Assembly: GCF_002224675.1 (NCBI RefSeq)
Contig: NZ_NMPZ01000008.1
Coordinates: 90,242 to 154,241 of the forward strand
Source: Segatella copri
GTDB lineage: Bacteria; Bacteroidota; Bacteroidia; Bacteroidales; Bacteroidaceae
DNA length: 64,000 nt
Reading direction: 5' to 3'
Shown here piece by piece: positions 1 through 8,055 of this stretch. Every line of letters begins with the position of its first letter. Within the stretch, counting starts at the first letter, position 1. The notes under the pieces were generated by a model, which was not told the origin of the DNA, searched no databases, and was given only the letters and a program-made list of their open reading frames with translations. A program made the position numbers and the translations under genes.

Positions 1-1059
1 TTCTTGGAGCGTGAGAATGTGAGGCTGTTGCCAGATGAATCGCTGACCATGCAGTCGTTGATCGCTGTAGGTACTTCGGCAGGCGGTCGCCAACCGAAGG
101 CTATCATCGCGATCAATCCGAAAACCGGAGAAATCAGAAGTGGTCAGATAGCCGGTCACAAGGGCTTTGATTATTGCATCCTGAAGTTTGGTGATGCGGA
201 GCGTTCTTCTGCAGAACTGGAAATGGCCTATTACAAGATGGCTAGGGCTGCAGGCATAAGCATGATGCCTTGCAGGATTATTGAGATCGAAGGTCTGAAG
301 CATTTCATTACCCATCGTTTTGATCGTGATGAGGAACGTAAATTACACATGCAGACGTTGGCGGCTCTATATCCTGATGCTGACAGCTATGAAAAGTTGC
401 TGATGGTTTGTCGAAAGATGCGTCTGCCTGAAAGTACCCAGGAGGAAGTTTTCCGCAGGATGGTATTCAACATCCTAGCCAACAATACTGATGATCACAA
501 CAAGAATTTCTCCTTTCTGATGGATGAAAGTGGAAAATGGCAACTTTCTCCTGCATACGATATGACTTATATCTTCAATGTGGGTGGCTTTCTTCCTGAG
601 AAGATGCATTGTATGATGATGCAGGGTAAGCTTCAAGGTCAGACTCTTGAAGATGCTTTGGCTCTCGGCAAGGAAAATGGTATCAGGAAGGCTGAAAGTA
701 TCATTGGTGAGGTTGCCTCTGCTATCCGCCAATTCAGACACTTTGCAGAGGAGTGCGAAGTTAGTCAGCGTTGGATAGGTGCTGTAGAAACCACCCTTAA
801 CCAGCATCTGGCAGAGTGGGGATTGCTCGAACGAAGAAAGAATGTTTCATTCAGAATAGGCGAAACCCTTTTTGAGAAGGTACGTGTAGAAAAGACATAC
901 AAAGGTAATTATCATCTTTTGTGTGAAGTGGATGGGAAAGAACGCAAGTTCGTGATTACCGGAAAGAAAGAAGAATACGCATTGATTGATAGGGTTGGTA
1001 CGGAAAATCTAACTGATGAGCAATTGTATTCGTTGGTTGAAAGCTTCTTTGTAAGATAA
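1..1059 (+). CDS. HipA-family Ser/Thr kinase (toxin), 5' truncated by the window edge
   Basis: The reading frame is open from base 1, so the true start lies outside the window. The visible 352 codons hold the HipA N-terminal region and the kinase core. Seen directly: an ATP-site-like stretch (SAGGRQPKA) near residue 25, the catalytic NTDDHNKNF motif near residue 165 and the metal-binding SPAYDMT motif near residue 185. HipA kinases phosphorylate cytosolic targets such as GltX and are usually held in check by a HipB antitoxin; a HipB gene, if present, must be to the left. The last ~75 residues extend past the usual kinase core. A strong terminator follows. Family assignment is firm; substrate and toxin activity are inferred. 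Confidence 0.85.
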   Translation, partial: FLERENVRLLPDESLTMQSLIAVGTSAGGRQPKAIIAINPKTGEIRSGQIAGHKGFDYCILKFGDAERSSAELEMAYYKMARAAGISMMPCRIIEIEGLKHFITHRFDRDEERKLHMQTLAALYPDADSYEKLLMVCRKMRLPESTQEEVFRRMVFNILANNTDDHNKNFSFLMDESGKWQLSPAYDMTYIFNVGGFLPEKMHCMMMQGKLQGQTLEDALALGKENGIRKAESIIGEVASAIRQFRHFAEECEVSQRWIGAVETTLNQHLAEWGLLERRKNVSFRIGETLFEKVRVEKTYKGNYHLLCEVDGKERKFVITGKKEEYALIDRVGTENLTDEQLYSLVESFFVR

Positions 1060-1086
1060 AAGACATTTTTATTATATTTATTAAGG

Positions 1087-1113
1087 AGAGCGGCCTTTGG
1101 GTCGCTCTTTTTG
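1087..1113 (+). terminator. Rho-independent terminator after the HipA gene
   Basis: A GC-rich hairpin (AGAGCGGCC / GGTCGCTCT) is followed at once by a run of five T. It lies 28 nt after the kinase stop codon. Confidence 0.8.
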
Positions 1114-1759
1114 TGTCATCTATTCAAGACTACCTATCTGATTGGGGGAGCCTTCGATAAACAGGAAATATTTGGGGGATGCTGGCTCCTCTTCCTTTTG
1201 CTTCACTTTTTTGAGTGTGGTGGCTTGTTTTTGGAAGGTAGTAGTCCTTTGCCATCCTTTTGACAGGTCTCTTTTGTTTTAGGTATAATCCTCCTTTAGC
1301 TTGCCTTCCTTGAGGGAGGATTGGCTGGTCATCGTGGGGTGGGGACTCGAAGGCCTGGTTGAAAGAGGTAAGTATAGTCTCTCTTTTCTCAGTGATGTTG
1401 ATGGGTACACCAGGAATAGGTAGGGCTGGTTTTCTCAAGGTTCCTGGTAAAGGGTAGCGTCCTCTTTTTGATATCCTGCTACTTTTATTGTTTCTTTAGG
1501 TGAGCGTTCATTCATTTTCTTAAGCGTCATCCCTTGATTTTACTTTGCAAATTTACCACAAGCGGCGACTGTCAAGGGCACACCCAGGGGGCTTGTCTCC
1601 ACATTTTTTTCATTGTTTTTGGGTGCAGCGGCTCCTGTTTCAAAAACAACCAGATATCCTTGAAAATAATATGGGCCATCTCTTGCCTTTTCTCGCCTTC
1701 TCCTTGTTGGTGTTATTCGCACGTAAAATTTAAGTAATAACGTTTTAGAAATAAAGATT
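1114..1759. other. Intergenic region without a supported gene
   Basis: About 650 bases without a convincing gene. A 102-codon minus-strand frame (1130-1438) has a low-complexity composition and no recognisable domain and is not called. An inverted repeat (AATCCTCC ... GGAGGATT, 1285-1323) is the only visible structure. Confidence 0.5.
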
Positions 1760-2104
1760 ATGAACGCAAGTAACAATTTCACAGTAGTAGGTTTTATCTG
1801 CAAGGACGCAGAAGTTAGAAACTTTGAGAAGAGCAGCCTCGCTCGCTTTGGCGTATCCATCAAGACCACCGAGAAGAAGGGTGGCGTGGAGATTACCTCT
1901 TCTTCCATCCAGAGCTTCGAGAGCTGGATCAAGAACGGTGACCAGGCAATCCTCGATCTCCTCAAGAAGGGCAAGCGAGTAAAGGTGGAGGGCTTCTTCA
2001 AGAGCGAGACCTATCAGAAGGATGGCAAGGACCATCATGTGATCAAGCTCATTGCCACCGGTATCTCAGAGGTGGAGAAGCAAAAGAAGGAGGAGGCAGC
2101 TTAG
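1760..2104 (+). CDS. Short single-stranded DNA-binding protein (OB-fold SSB-like)
   Basis: A 114-aa OB-fold protein. It opens with the SSB-like strand NNFTVVGFICKDAEVR, continues with ARFGVSIKTTEKKGG and ends the fold with GKRVKVEGFFKSETYQKDGK, matching the beta1-beta2 and beta4-beta5 layout of SSB. It is much shorter than housekeeping SSB and lacks the acidic DDDIPF-type C-terminal tip that recruits repair proteins, ending instead in KKEEAA. Such short SSBs are typical of mobile elements in Bacteroidota. It stands alone, with a terminator hairpin overlapping its stop codon. Single-strand binding is expected from the fold; an element-specific role in transfer or replication is inferred from the nearby relaxase and RadC genes. 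Confidence 0.75.
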   Translation: MNASNNFTVVGFICKDAEVRNFEKSSLARFGVSIKTTEKKGGVEITSSSIQSFESWIKNGDQAILDLLKKGKRVKVEGFFKSETYQKDGKDHHVIKLIATGISEVEKQKKEEAA

Positions 2105-2110
2105 CCTCCT
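2091..2110 (+). terminator. Hairpin overlapping the SSB stop codon
   Basis: AGGAGGC / GCCTCCT with a 6-nt loop that contains the TAG stop. The following bases are only moderately T-rich, so termination is likely but not certain. Confidence 0.5.
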
Positions 2111-2538
2111 TTCCCATATCTGCCATGTTTGTCTTCCAAGGCTATCATTTTGGGTAGTCTTGGATTGATGGTACTTGGGGGATGGTATTATATCTACTTT
2201 TCGATGGAATCGCATATTTTCAAGGGTTTTCTTTGTGAATTTGGATTTTTGGTGTATCTTTGTGCCATCGTCTATAGAAGTTGCGAAGTTTATGGCGTTA
2301 TCGGTTCATCTGAGTAGTGGTATCTCGATGAAATCGTTCTTTTGGGAGCCAAGGAGGAATACATGGTTGATATGGACTGCATGTGTTTCTCTTGGCTCTT
2401 TTTCTTTTATGCCGGCTCTTTTATGCTTATCTTTGTCTATCTGTTTTGTTGATATCTATGGTTTGGTTTTACTGTGTCGTGGTTTAGGTAGATATCCATT
2501 GGAAGATGATACTTATATCTATTGTTTTCTACTGTAGT

Positions 2539-2570
2539 TTTGTGAATAGAACCTCGTTTTTATAATTTTG
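2539..2570 (+). promoter_or_regulatory. Probable promoter of the RadC operon
   Basis: TTTG at 2539-2542, a 20-nt spacer and TAATTTTG at 2563-2570 match the Bacteroidota -33/-7 pattern. Initiation here would give a leader of about 330 nt before radC that includes the large hairpin. Bases 2111-2538 hold no supported gene; the small frames there lack family features. Confidence 0.55.
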
Positions 2571-2600
2571 TCGCAGCATAATCCCACCAGGCTTTTTATC

Positions 2601-2764
2601 GTGCAAAGGTATGGCAGTCTTGGCAGATACCAAACACCACGTTGTTATCGGCGAAGAATCTTTTCCGGCAGCCTTCCGAAATCATAGATTGCGGTTTTCC
2701 GGAAAAGATTCTCTACCGATTGTTTGGTTTTCTGCCATTTTTGACTGCCATCTTTTTAGGCACG
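2601..2764 (+). promoter_or_regulatory. Large imperfect hairpin element in the RadC leader (copy 1)
   Basis: Two arms of about 60-65 nt pair across this stretch. Visible stems are ATGGCAGTC/GACTGCCAT, TGGCAGA/TCTGCCA, ACCAAACA/TGTTTGGT, ATCGG/CCGAT and AGAATCTTTTCCGG/CCGGAAAAGATTCT. A 10-nt bulge, CCACGTTGTT, sits on one arm only. A second copy lies at 49826-49990 before the PRTase-SLOG operon; its stem bases differ but the pairing and the bulge are kept, so the fold is under selection. It may act as a structured leader RNA or as a folded single-stranded DNA site; the sequence alone does not decide. Confidence 0.65.
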
Positions 2765-2904
2765 AAAAAAGGCTTGGTGTGAAGGTTATGCCGGAATGCT
2801 AAAAAAAAACTCGGATTTATCCTCAAAACTCCAGGGATTGGAAAAAGGCTGGATGTTTCAGGAAATCCAGAATATTTTAAGTTTAATTTTAAACAATTGC
2901 AGAT

Positions 2905-3588
2905 ATGAGACAGAATTTTTCGGGCTTTTGCATGGAGGAACATCCCCAGTATAAGGCTTATAACAATGGGCTTGGAAACTTGACCACAGTGGAGCTGATT
3001 TCTTTGGTTATCGGTACAGGAACGCAGAAGAATGTGGAACAGGCACGCCAGATTTACAATGTGATGGAGGAGAGCTTGCGTAATATAGCCAAGGCTAGGG
3101 TAGAGGACTTGCAGGTGGTTCAAGGCATCGGGGATTCCAAGGCGATAGCCCTTCAGGCAGCCATCGAGCTGGGTAAGCGTTACAGCTTGGAAAATATGGC
3201 AGAGCGTCCGGATATGGGCAGCAGCTTGGCTATCTATAATTTCCTTCTTCCTCATGTAAGGGATTTGGAGGTGGAGGAATGCCATTTGCTGTTGATGAAT
3301 CAGAATTTCAAGCTTATCAAGCATGTGCCCATGAGTCATGGAGGACTCACGGAAACGGCGGTGGATGTGCGCAGAATCATGAGGGAGGCTGTTTTGAACA
3401 ATGCCACGATATTGGCTCTTGCCCATAATCACCCTTCGAATTCTCCTCATCCAAGCAGGGCTGATGACATGCTCACCAAGAGCGTCAAGGAAGCTTGTGA
3501 CATCATGCGCATCTTTTTCATGGACCATGTGATAATTGCCGATGGGTGTTATTACTCTTATCATGACAGAGGAAAAATGGGTTTATAA
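2905..3588 (+). CDS. radC: RadC-family JAB/MPN domain protein
   Basis: 227 aa, the normal RadC length. An N-terminal helix-hairpin-helix-like part (residues ~15-85, with VEDLQVVQGIGDSKAIAL) precedes the JAB/MPN domain, whose metal site is clear as HNHPSNSPHPSRAD near residue 173 with a GGLTETAVDVRRIMREA stretch before it. RadC was named after a supposed repair phenotype that was later reassigned; its activity remains unproven, and RadC copies are common on integrative elements. It is first in a three-gene operon with two unknown proteins, 44 nt and 11 nt apart, and sits behind the long hairpin leader. Only the family assignment is firm. Confidence 0.88.
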   Translation: MRQNFSGFCMEEHPQYKAYNNGLGNLTTVELISLVIGTGTQKNVEQARQIYNVMEESLRNIAKARVEDLQVVQGIGDSKAIALQAAIELGKRYSLENMAERPDMGSSLAIYNFLLPHVRDLEVEECHLLLMNQNFKLIKHVPMSHGGLTETAVDVRRIMREAVLNNATILALAHNHPSNSPHPSRADDMLTKSVKEACDIMRIFFMDHVIIADGCYYSYHDRGKMGL

Positions 3589-3632
3589 AGGTAACGGAGA
3601 GGCTAACCACCTCTCCATAAAAGAATATTTGT

Positions 3633-3959
3633 ATGAAAGTACGTTTATATCATGATGAAAGGGTAAGCGCCAAGAATGCGCCGGATGCATGGTCTATCTA
3701 TTGTCCTTACCCTAAGAAGTATCAGAGGGTTACGGGTATCAAGGGCGTTTATCTAGGTTGCAAGCCTACAGATGGCGGTTTGATACGTTGTTGTTGGGAA
3801 TCCATGGAAGTGGGGCAGAGAATCAATTTGGGAAAGCGTGTGGATGTATCTAGCACGCCAATAGGTATTCAGGTTGCTTTTCACAATATAGAGCGTGTTT
3901 ATCTGAATGCTTGCAAGGTTGATACCCTGGAGGCATGGGGAAAGTTTCAAAGAGTTTAA
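3633..3959 (+). CDS. Hypothetical protein (108 aa)
   Basis: Not recognised. A soluble, basic, beta-rich-looking protein with four cysteines and two tryptophans, no signal peptide and no membrane segment. It follows radC by 44 nt on the same strand and is followed by the 171-aa gene, so it is probably the second gene of the RadC operon. Confidence 0.65.
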   Translation: MKVRLYHDERVSAKNAPDAWSIYCPYPKKYQRVTGIKGVYLGCKPTDGGLIRCCWESMEVGQRINLGKRVDVSSTPIGIQVAFHNIERVYLNACKVDTLEAWGKFQRV

Positions 3960-3970
3960 AAATAAGGATT

Positions 3971-4486
3971 ATGAATCAGAATGAAGTTTTGGAGTTTGAT
4001 GGTTTTCGTGTGGAAAGAGAGTCTTTCCTTGGTGGGGATTGCTATGGTCTGGTCACCTCATGCAAGAAAGATGAGGAGGGTGTTTCATATCATCTGGAGG
4101 TGGAGTTTGACATATCCCAAGCCAAGTTTCAGTTTTCCAAGTGTTATTCTCACCAGGTGGTTCCTTGCAATGAACTTTCTGCCGGCGGTAGGCTCAAGGT
4201 CATGGTTTATCTAGTAGAAAAGGCAGCTGGTGCTTTCGTGAGGGAGAAGGGTATTTCTCAGAAGTTGTCCTTGGAGAAATTGAAAGGCTTGTATCAAGAG
4301 GATGATGTGGTGATGGGAGAGATTCTTGCCTCGGAGAAAGCCGATGGCTTGACCATAGAGGAGTCGTTCTTTCTGTATATCCTTGCTCAAAATTGGGCGA
4401 ATGGTGATGAGTTTTCTTGGGCTTGTGGGGGAGTAGAGGAAGAAAGTGTATCTCTTGTGGAAGAGGCAAGGAAGATGAAGTTGTGA
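3971..4486 (+). CDS. Hypothetical protein (171 aa)
   Basis: Not recognised. The start at 3971 (MNQNEVLEFDG) is preferred over an in-frame ATG at 3935, because the latter would overlap the previous gene and 3971 has an AATAAGGA purine-rich stretch just upstream. The N-terminal half looks beta-rich (ESFLGGDCYGLVTSCKKDEEG), the C-terminal half helical and acidic. No signal peptide or membrane segment. Last gene of the RadC operon, followed by a terminator. A decayed copy of its 3' end lies 600 bases downstream. Confidence 0.65.
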   Translation: MNQNEVLEFDGFRVERESFLGGDCYGLVTSCKKDEEGVSYHLEVEFDISQAKFQFSKCYSHQVVPCNELSAGGRLKVMVYLVEKAAGAFVREKGISQKLSLEKLKGLYQEDDVVMGEILASEKADGLTIEESFFLYILAQNWANGDEFSWACGGVEEESVSLVEEARKMKL

Positions 4487-4498
4487 AAGAGAGGGGTG

Positions 4499-4526
4499 AG
4501 GAGAGTTTGGGCTCTCCTTCTTTTTT
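4499..4526 (+). terminator. Terminator of the RadC operon
   Basis: AGGAGAG / CTCTCCT hairpin followed by TTCTTTTTT. Confidence 0.75.
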
Positions 4527-5136
4527 CTTTTAGGGATGGTGCGTTCATGTGGGCGCGAATTCTACAAACAAGTGAAAATGACATATGGTTTGTAAAACCT
4601 TGCTAGTTAACCGCTCTATCATTTATTCTATATTCTCTTTATTGAGTGCCATCTTGAGTGTCATTACATAATTTCTCTTTACCTCACTTTCTATATTCTT
4701 CCATATATATATTGTTTTGAATTTGCGTATATTTCATCGGTCATGACCGATGAAATAAGTTTCATGATGAAACTTTACGCTTGCTGTCAAAATGGCTATA
4801 AAAGTTGTATTGCTGCAAAGTGATTTTCCGTTAGACGTTACAGTGTAAAAAGCAGTGCAAGTTTCTTGGTGGACACCTTTGGGTGATATTTGAAAGCAAA
4901 GATTTTAATGACCGGATTCAAGGGAGATTGAGATAATGACACAGCCCCTTCATGACACCCTTGGAAATTCGCAAATCGACACTTTAGTTATGCGTGTCGA
5001 ATGGTGATGAGTTTTTGAGGGCTTGTGGAGGAGTAGAAGAAGATGAAGTTGTGAAAAAGGAGCGTTCATGTGAGCGCATCCTATCATATCTATATGATAT
5101 TTTGAGTGCTGTGGTATCTACAAGAGCATTTTGCAA
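4527..5136. other. Intergenic region with a decayed duplicate of the upstream gene end
   Basis: No intact gene. Bases 4999-5085 resemble 4399-4560: both carry GAATGGTGATGAGTTTT, GGGCTTGTGG, GATGAAGTTGTGAAA and GCGTTCATGTG in the same order, with deletions. This is the remnant of a second copy of the 171-aa gene's 3' end. Bases 5109-5125 also match the 5' end of the HAD gene (6178-6194). Confidence 0.5.
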
Positions 5137-5181
5137 GAAGCTCCCCACATAGCATGTTGGAATAGCTATGTAGGGAGCTTC
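5137..5181 (-). terminator. Hairpin downstream of the 97-aa gene
   Basis: GAAGCTCCC / GGGAGCTTC arms, extended by CATAGC/GCTATG, just beyond the stop of the minus-strand 97-aa gene. No long U-run follows, so the efficiency is uncertain. Confidence 0.5.
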
Positions 5182-5198
5182 TTTGCCAGTTGTTTGTG

Positions 5199-5492
5199 CT
5201 AAGCTGCTTGATTCTTGGGTGATACACCTAGGTTTGCTTCCATTCGCTCTTTGATGGACTTGAGTCCTTCATATTCGAAATAGAAGATTCCTTCTTGTGT
5301 ATCAACACGGAATCCGTTGCTTGTCTCTTTTAAGTCGAATGCGTAGGTTTTATCCTTGGTGATAACGTTGAAGATTGCACATCCAAAGACTGGTGTAACA
5401 ATTAATATAGCGCGATCAGGATGGGAGATTGTACATCCATTACTCATTTTTTTGAGGCGAATATCACCAAGTATAATAGCGTTCTTTTCCAT
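5199..5492 (-). CDS. Hypothetical protein (97 aa) under the palindrome promoter
   Basis: Not recognised. A small soluble protein with alternating hydrophobic residues suggesting a beta sheet (NAIILGDIRLKKMSNGCTIS, then AILIVTPVFGCAIFNVI) and a polar C-terminus. Transcribed alone from the shared cassette at 5581-5615, with an 88-nt leader and a hairpin after the stop. Its promoter places it in the same set as the PRTase/DprA operon and cas1, so a role in that set is inferred; no function can be named. Confidence 0.65.
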   Translation of the reverse strand: MEKNAIILGDIRLKKMSNGCTISHPDRAILIVTPVFGCAIFNVITKDKTYAFDLKETSNGFRVDTQEGIFYFEYEGLKSIKERMEANLGVSPKNQAA

Positions 5493-5580
5493 ATGAATTT
5501 ATTGTTTGATTGATATTGAATATTAATACTATGCTTTAATTTAAGAGAAGTGCTTTTAGTATCTTTCTCTTTTCTGCTTG

Positions 5581-5615
5581 CAAAGGTATTGCAAAATAGT
5601 GAAATGGTATTTCAC
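5581..5615 (-). promoter_or_regulatory. Palindrome promoter cassette, site 1 (97-aa gene)
   Basis: Minus-strand -7 box TACCTTTG (5581-5588), 10 nt, then the palindrome GTGAAAT-GGT-ATTTCAC (5599-5615), a perfect 7-3-7 inverted repeat. Its place around the expected -33 position fits a repressor or activator site. Confidence 0.75.
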
Positions 5616-5728
5616 TCACTCCATTTTTGTATTTTTGGAGTGTAAGTGATTTAAAAAGGTTCCATTAGGGATGTGGATGTCTAGTGGAACCTGATGAGAG
5701 GATACCATACTCAAAGTATCAGCTACCT

Positions 5729-6229
5729 TCATTGTAAGTATGGAAGAATCTCCAGTGGAGAACTAATTGCTTGGTCGTATGCGGTACCAAGCAGCATACT
5801 TCTTTCCTTGGTTCCCCAGAGGCATGCTATGGCTTTTATGTCGGCTCTTTTAGATGCAATCATGTCTATAGCCCTGTCTCCAAAGCTCAGAACATCTTCA
5901 GCTTTCTCATCCATCAGCTCCAAAGCCTTCAGCATAGGGGCAGGATGGGGCTTTACGGGATGGGCATCATGGTAGCCAACGATGAAACTTGCTGGAATCT
6001 GGTAATAGCCAACGATTCTTTCCACATAGGGACGTGGTGAGCTGCTGACTATTGCCATCTTGATTCCTTGTGCTTTTATGTGGTCAAGGACTTCCTGGAT
6101 TCCTGCATACATGGAGGTATATGGGATAAGTCTATATGCCTCGTGCCAGTTTCTCATCTTTCTGGCATTTTCCAGTATTGTGGTATCTACAAGAGTTAAG
6201 TCCAGATCAAAAATCACTCCTTTTATCAT
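5729..6229 (-). CDS. HAD-superfamily phosphatase
   Basis: 166 aa. All four HAD motifs are visible: DLDLTLVDT (motif I) near residue 8, VSSS (motif II) near residue 63, the Lys of VKPHPAP (motif III) near residue 93 and GDRAID (motif IV) near residue 117. The small helical cap region fits the phosphoglycolate-phosphatase-like branch, at a short length. It follows dprA by 3 nt at the end of the PRTase operon. HAD enzymes hydrolyse phosphate esters; with PRTases upstream, a nucleotide- or PRPP-derived substrate is plausible but inferred. Confidence 0.85.
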   Translation of the reverse strand: MIKGVIFDLDLTLVDTTILENARKMRNWHEAYRLIPYTSMYAGIQEVLDHIKAQGIKMAIVSSSPRPYVERIVGYYQIPASFIVGYHDAHPVKPHPAPMLKALELMDEKAEDVLSFGDRAIDMIASKRADIKAIACLWGTKERSMLLGTAYDQAISSPLEILPYLQ

Positions 6230-6232
6230 AGG

Positions 6233-7198
6233 CTAGAATAATGAATCCTTGATTTTTGGTTTGTTGCTCTTCTCTACCGACTCTCTGATGATGGCAAGGG
6301 CTTCTTCGAATGAACCGGAAGTCAGGGCATGGGCTTTTCCTTCTTCCAGGAACTTCTTGTTGCCCTCTGCTTTTCCGCCGATCTGTCCATCCATGTTCTT
6401 GTATTTGATCATGAAGAGTGGCTTTCGGGCTTTGAGGGTGGCGTTTACTGCATGCATGGTTCCTCCTCTAAGACCTGTCTGGATGACGAGGGTAGTGTAT
6501 GAGAGTCCTGCCTGCAGTCTGTCACGCTCCACCAGGGTATAGCGGTTGCCTCTTTGTCCTACCGGGTACTCAGAAAGCAGAAGTCCTCCGCTTTCCACTA
6601 TGTTCTTGGCCAGTTCCAGGTTCTCTTTTGGGTAGATGGATTCCCAATCCAAGCCGTTGGCAAGGAATGCCGTGGTAGTTCCCTTCACGTTCAATGCTCC
6701 TTGGTGGCCGGTTGTGTCGCATCCTATGGCAAGACCTGATACGATGTTGAAGCCTTGTTCTGCGAACTTTTCTGCGAAGTAGATTCCTGCTTGGGTTCCT
6801 GCTTCTGTTGGTTCTCTTGTACCGATGATGGCGATGCCCGGCATTTGGAGTGCTTTGATGTTTCCTCTGTAGAACAGAATCAATGGGGCGTCTGTATTGC
6901 CATCTTCATTGATGGTCTCGCGCAGGATTTGAGGGAAGGCTTCTTCGTAATAGGAGATGATGCCAATACCTTCTCTTTCTGCATCGTTGATGCAGGTTAA
7001 TGCCTTTCTGTTGGCTTCCTGGAGATCTGTGGCTGAGTATTTTTCGAACTTCTTTCCCTTGAGAGTAGTCCAGAAGTGACACAGGTCCTCGATGGTTTGC
7101 ACTTGGGACGGAGCTACCTCGGCTATGGAGAGAACGGTTTTGTTTCCGCAGCCCTTGAGGTTCTTCAATGTCAATATGAGTTCAGTATTGAGTGCCAT
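6233..7198 (-). CDS. dprA: Divergent DprA/Smf-family protein (SLOG Rossmann fold)
   Basis: 321 aa. An N-terminal helical part (LKGCGNKTVLSIAEVAPS, a HhH-like stretch) precedes the DprA Rossmann core: AIIGTREPTEAG near residue 127, NIVSGLAIGCDTTGHQGAL near 155, FLANGLDWESIYPKENLEL near 182, LLLSEYPVG near 210 and GLRGGTMHA near 247. Canonical DprA has FPxRNR and SGSLITA at the last positions; here they read VERDR and RGGTMHA, marking a divergent branch. The C-terminal winged helix of transformation DprA is missing. DprA binds ssDNA and loads RecA in natural transformation; SLOG folds can also bind nucleotide ligands. Here it lies between three ComF-like PRTases and a HAD phosphatase. Confidence 0.88.
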   Translation of the reverse strand: MALNTELILTLKNLKGCGNKTVLSIAEVAPSQVQTIEDLCHFWTTLKGKKFEKYSATDLQEANRKALTCINDAEREGIGIISYYEEAFPQILRETINEDGNTDAPLILFYRGNIKALQMPGIAIIGTREPTEAGTQAGIYFAEKFAEQGFNIVSGLAIGCDTTGHQGALNVKGTTTAFLANGLDWESIYPKENLELAKNIVESGGLLLSEYPVGQRGNRYTLVERDRLQAGLSYTTLVIQTGLRGGTMHAVNATLKARKPLFMIKYKNMDGQIGGKAEGNKKFLEEGKAHALTSGSFEEALAIIRESVEKSNKPKIKDSLF

Positions 7199-7325
7199 AT
7201 TTCTTTATGTTCTATTTCTTTGTTATTACTTTTGTTATGCAGCTGTAAGAGTAGTTATTTCTTTTTGAATTCCCAATATCTTGGAGAAAAAATACTTGCT
7301 TTTGCGGCTGCATGTTCTGTTTGTG

Positions 7326-8024
7326 CTAGTCGATGTTCCAGTAGGCGTCAGGATCGCCGTCGAAAACGTCGTCTATGTCCTGGTCGCTCCAGCCTTCTAC
7401 GTCTTGGGCATATGAACCGTTGTAGTTGTCGTATGTCTCTTCCTCCTCGTAGTAGTCTGCAGGATCGTAGTAGTCTTCCGAATCGTAATCGTCCGTCGGA
7501 TCATAGTGAGGATGGTAATCTGGGTTGAAGGTCTTTGCCAGGAACAATCCTGTTACGCTTGCTGCCCCCATGGTTTCCAGCTTTTCTGCAACCATTTGGA
7601 AGGTTCTTCCTCTTGTGATGATGTCATCAATGACGATGATTTTCTTTCCTGCGATGTCACAGCTGTTGAAGCCGAAGCCTTCGATTGGATTTCCGGTTTT
7701 TCCTGTGAGGTGACCAGCTTCATGGTCGTGCTCATTGTAGATGGCATTGATTGCTACCTTGTAGCCGGCAGCCTGGATTGCTTCAGCAAGCTTTTTGTAG
7801 CGAGCTTGTGTCTTGCTCTTGGTGGATGCAGGGATGAAGCAGATGTCCCAACCTGTCTTCTCTCCATTTGTTATTTCCTGGATCTTGTTCAGGAATCCAC
7901 TCTTAACTTCGTCGTTGAGGTAGCCGTCTTTGAAGTTATAGCAAGTCTGACGGTCTGCCAATTGCTGGGCATTTGCCTGGTATCTCACTGGGAGATAGTC
8001 TTTGAGATATTGATAATTATACAT
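7326..8024 (-). CDS. ComF-like phosphoribosyltransferase with acidic tail (PRTase A)
   Basis: 232 aa from the ATG at 8024 (MYNYQYLKDYLPVRYQ); a longer in-frame start would run into the neighbouring gene and breaks similarity to the paralogues. The PRPP loop is intact (IIVIDDIITRGRTF, near residue 150). The N-terminus shares a YLPxR...FKxG block with PRTases B, C and D, and the centre shares the PAST..KT..RY..LA motif. After the PRTase fold comes a ~65-residue tail dominated by Asp, Glu and Tyr that the paralogues lack. Type I PRTases transfer from PRPP; ComF(C) proteins of this fold bind ssDNA in transformation. Which activity applies here is not shown. Confidence 0.82.
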   Translation of the reverse strand: MYNYQYLKDYLPVRYQANAQQLADRQTCYNFKDGYLNDEVKSGFLNKIQEITNGEKTGWDICFIPASTKSKTQARYKKLAEAIQAAGYKVAINAIYNEHDHEAGHLTGKTGNPIEGFGFNSCDIAGKKIIVIDDIITRGRTFQMVAEKLETMGAASVTGLFLAKTFNPDYHPHYDPTDDYDSEDYYDPADYYEEEETYDNYNGSYAQDVEGWSDQDIDDVFDGDPDAYWNID

Positions 8025-8055
8025 TTTTCTTATATTTTTTTGATTTAACTTTTTG

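Noticed and set aside
1130..1438. 102-codon minus-strand frame
   Set aside because: Pro/Lys-rich, no start signal, no family pattern, spans an inverted repeat; treated as non-coding.
2129..2537. Two short hydrophobic frames after the SSB gene
   Set aside because: Overlapping frames in T-rich DNA, no ribosome-binding site and no homology by eye.
7506..8048. 180-codon plus-strand frame
   Set aside because: Antisense shadow of PRTase A; Val/Cys-rich composition and no domain.
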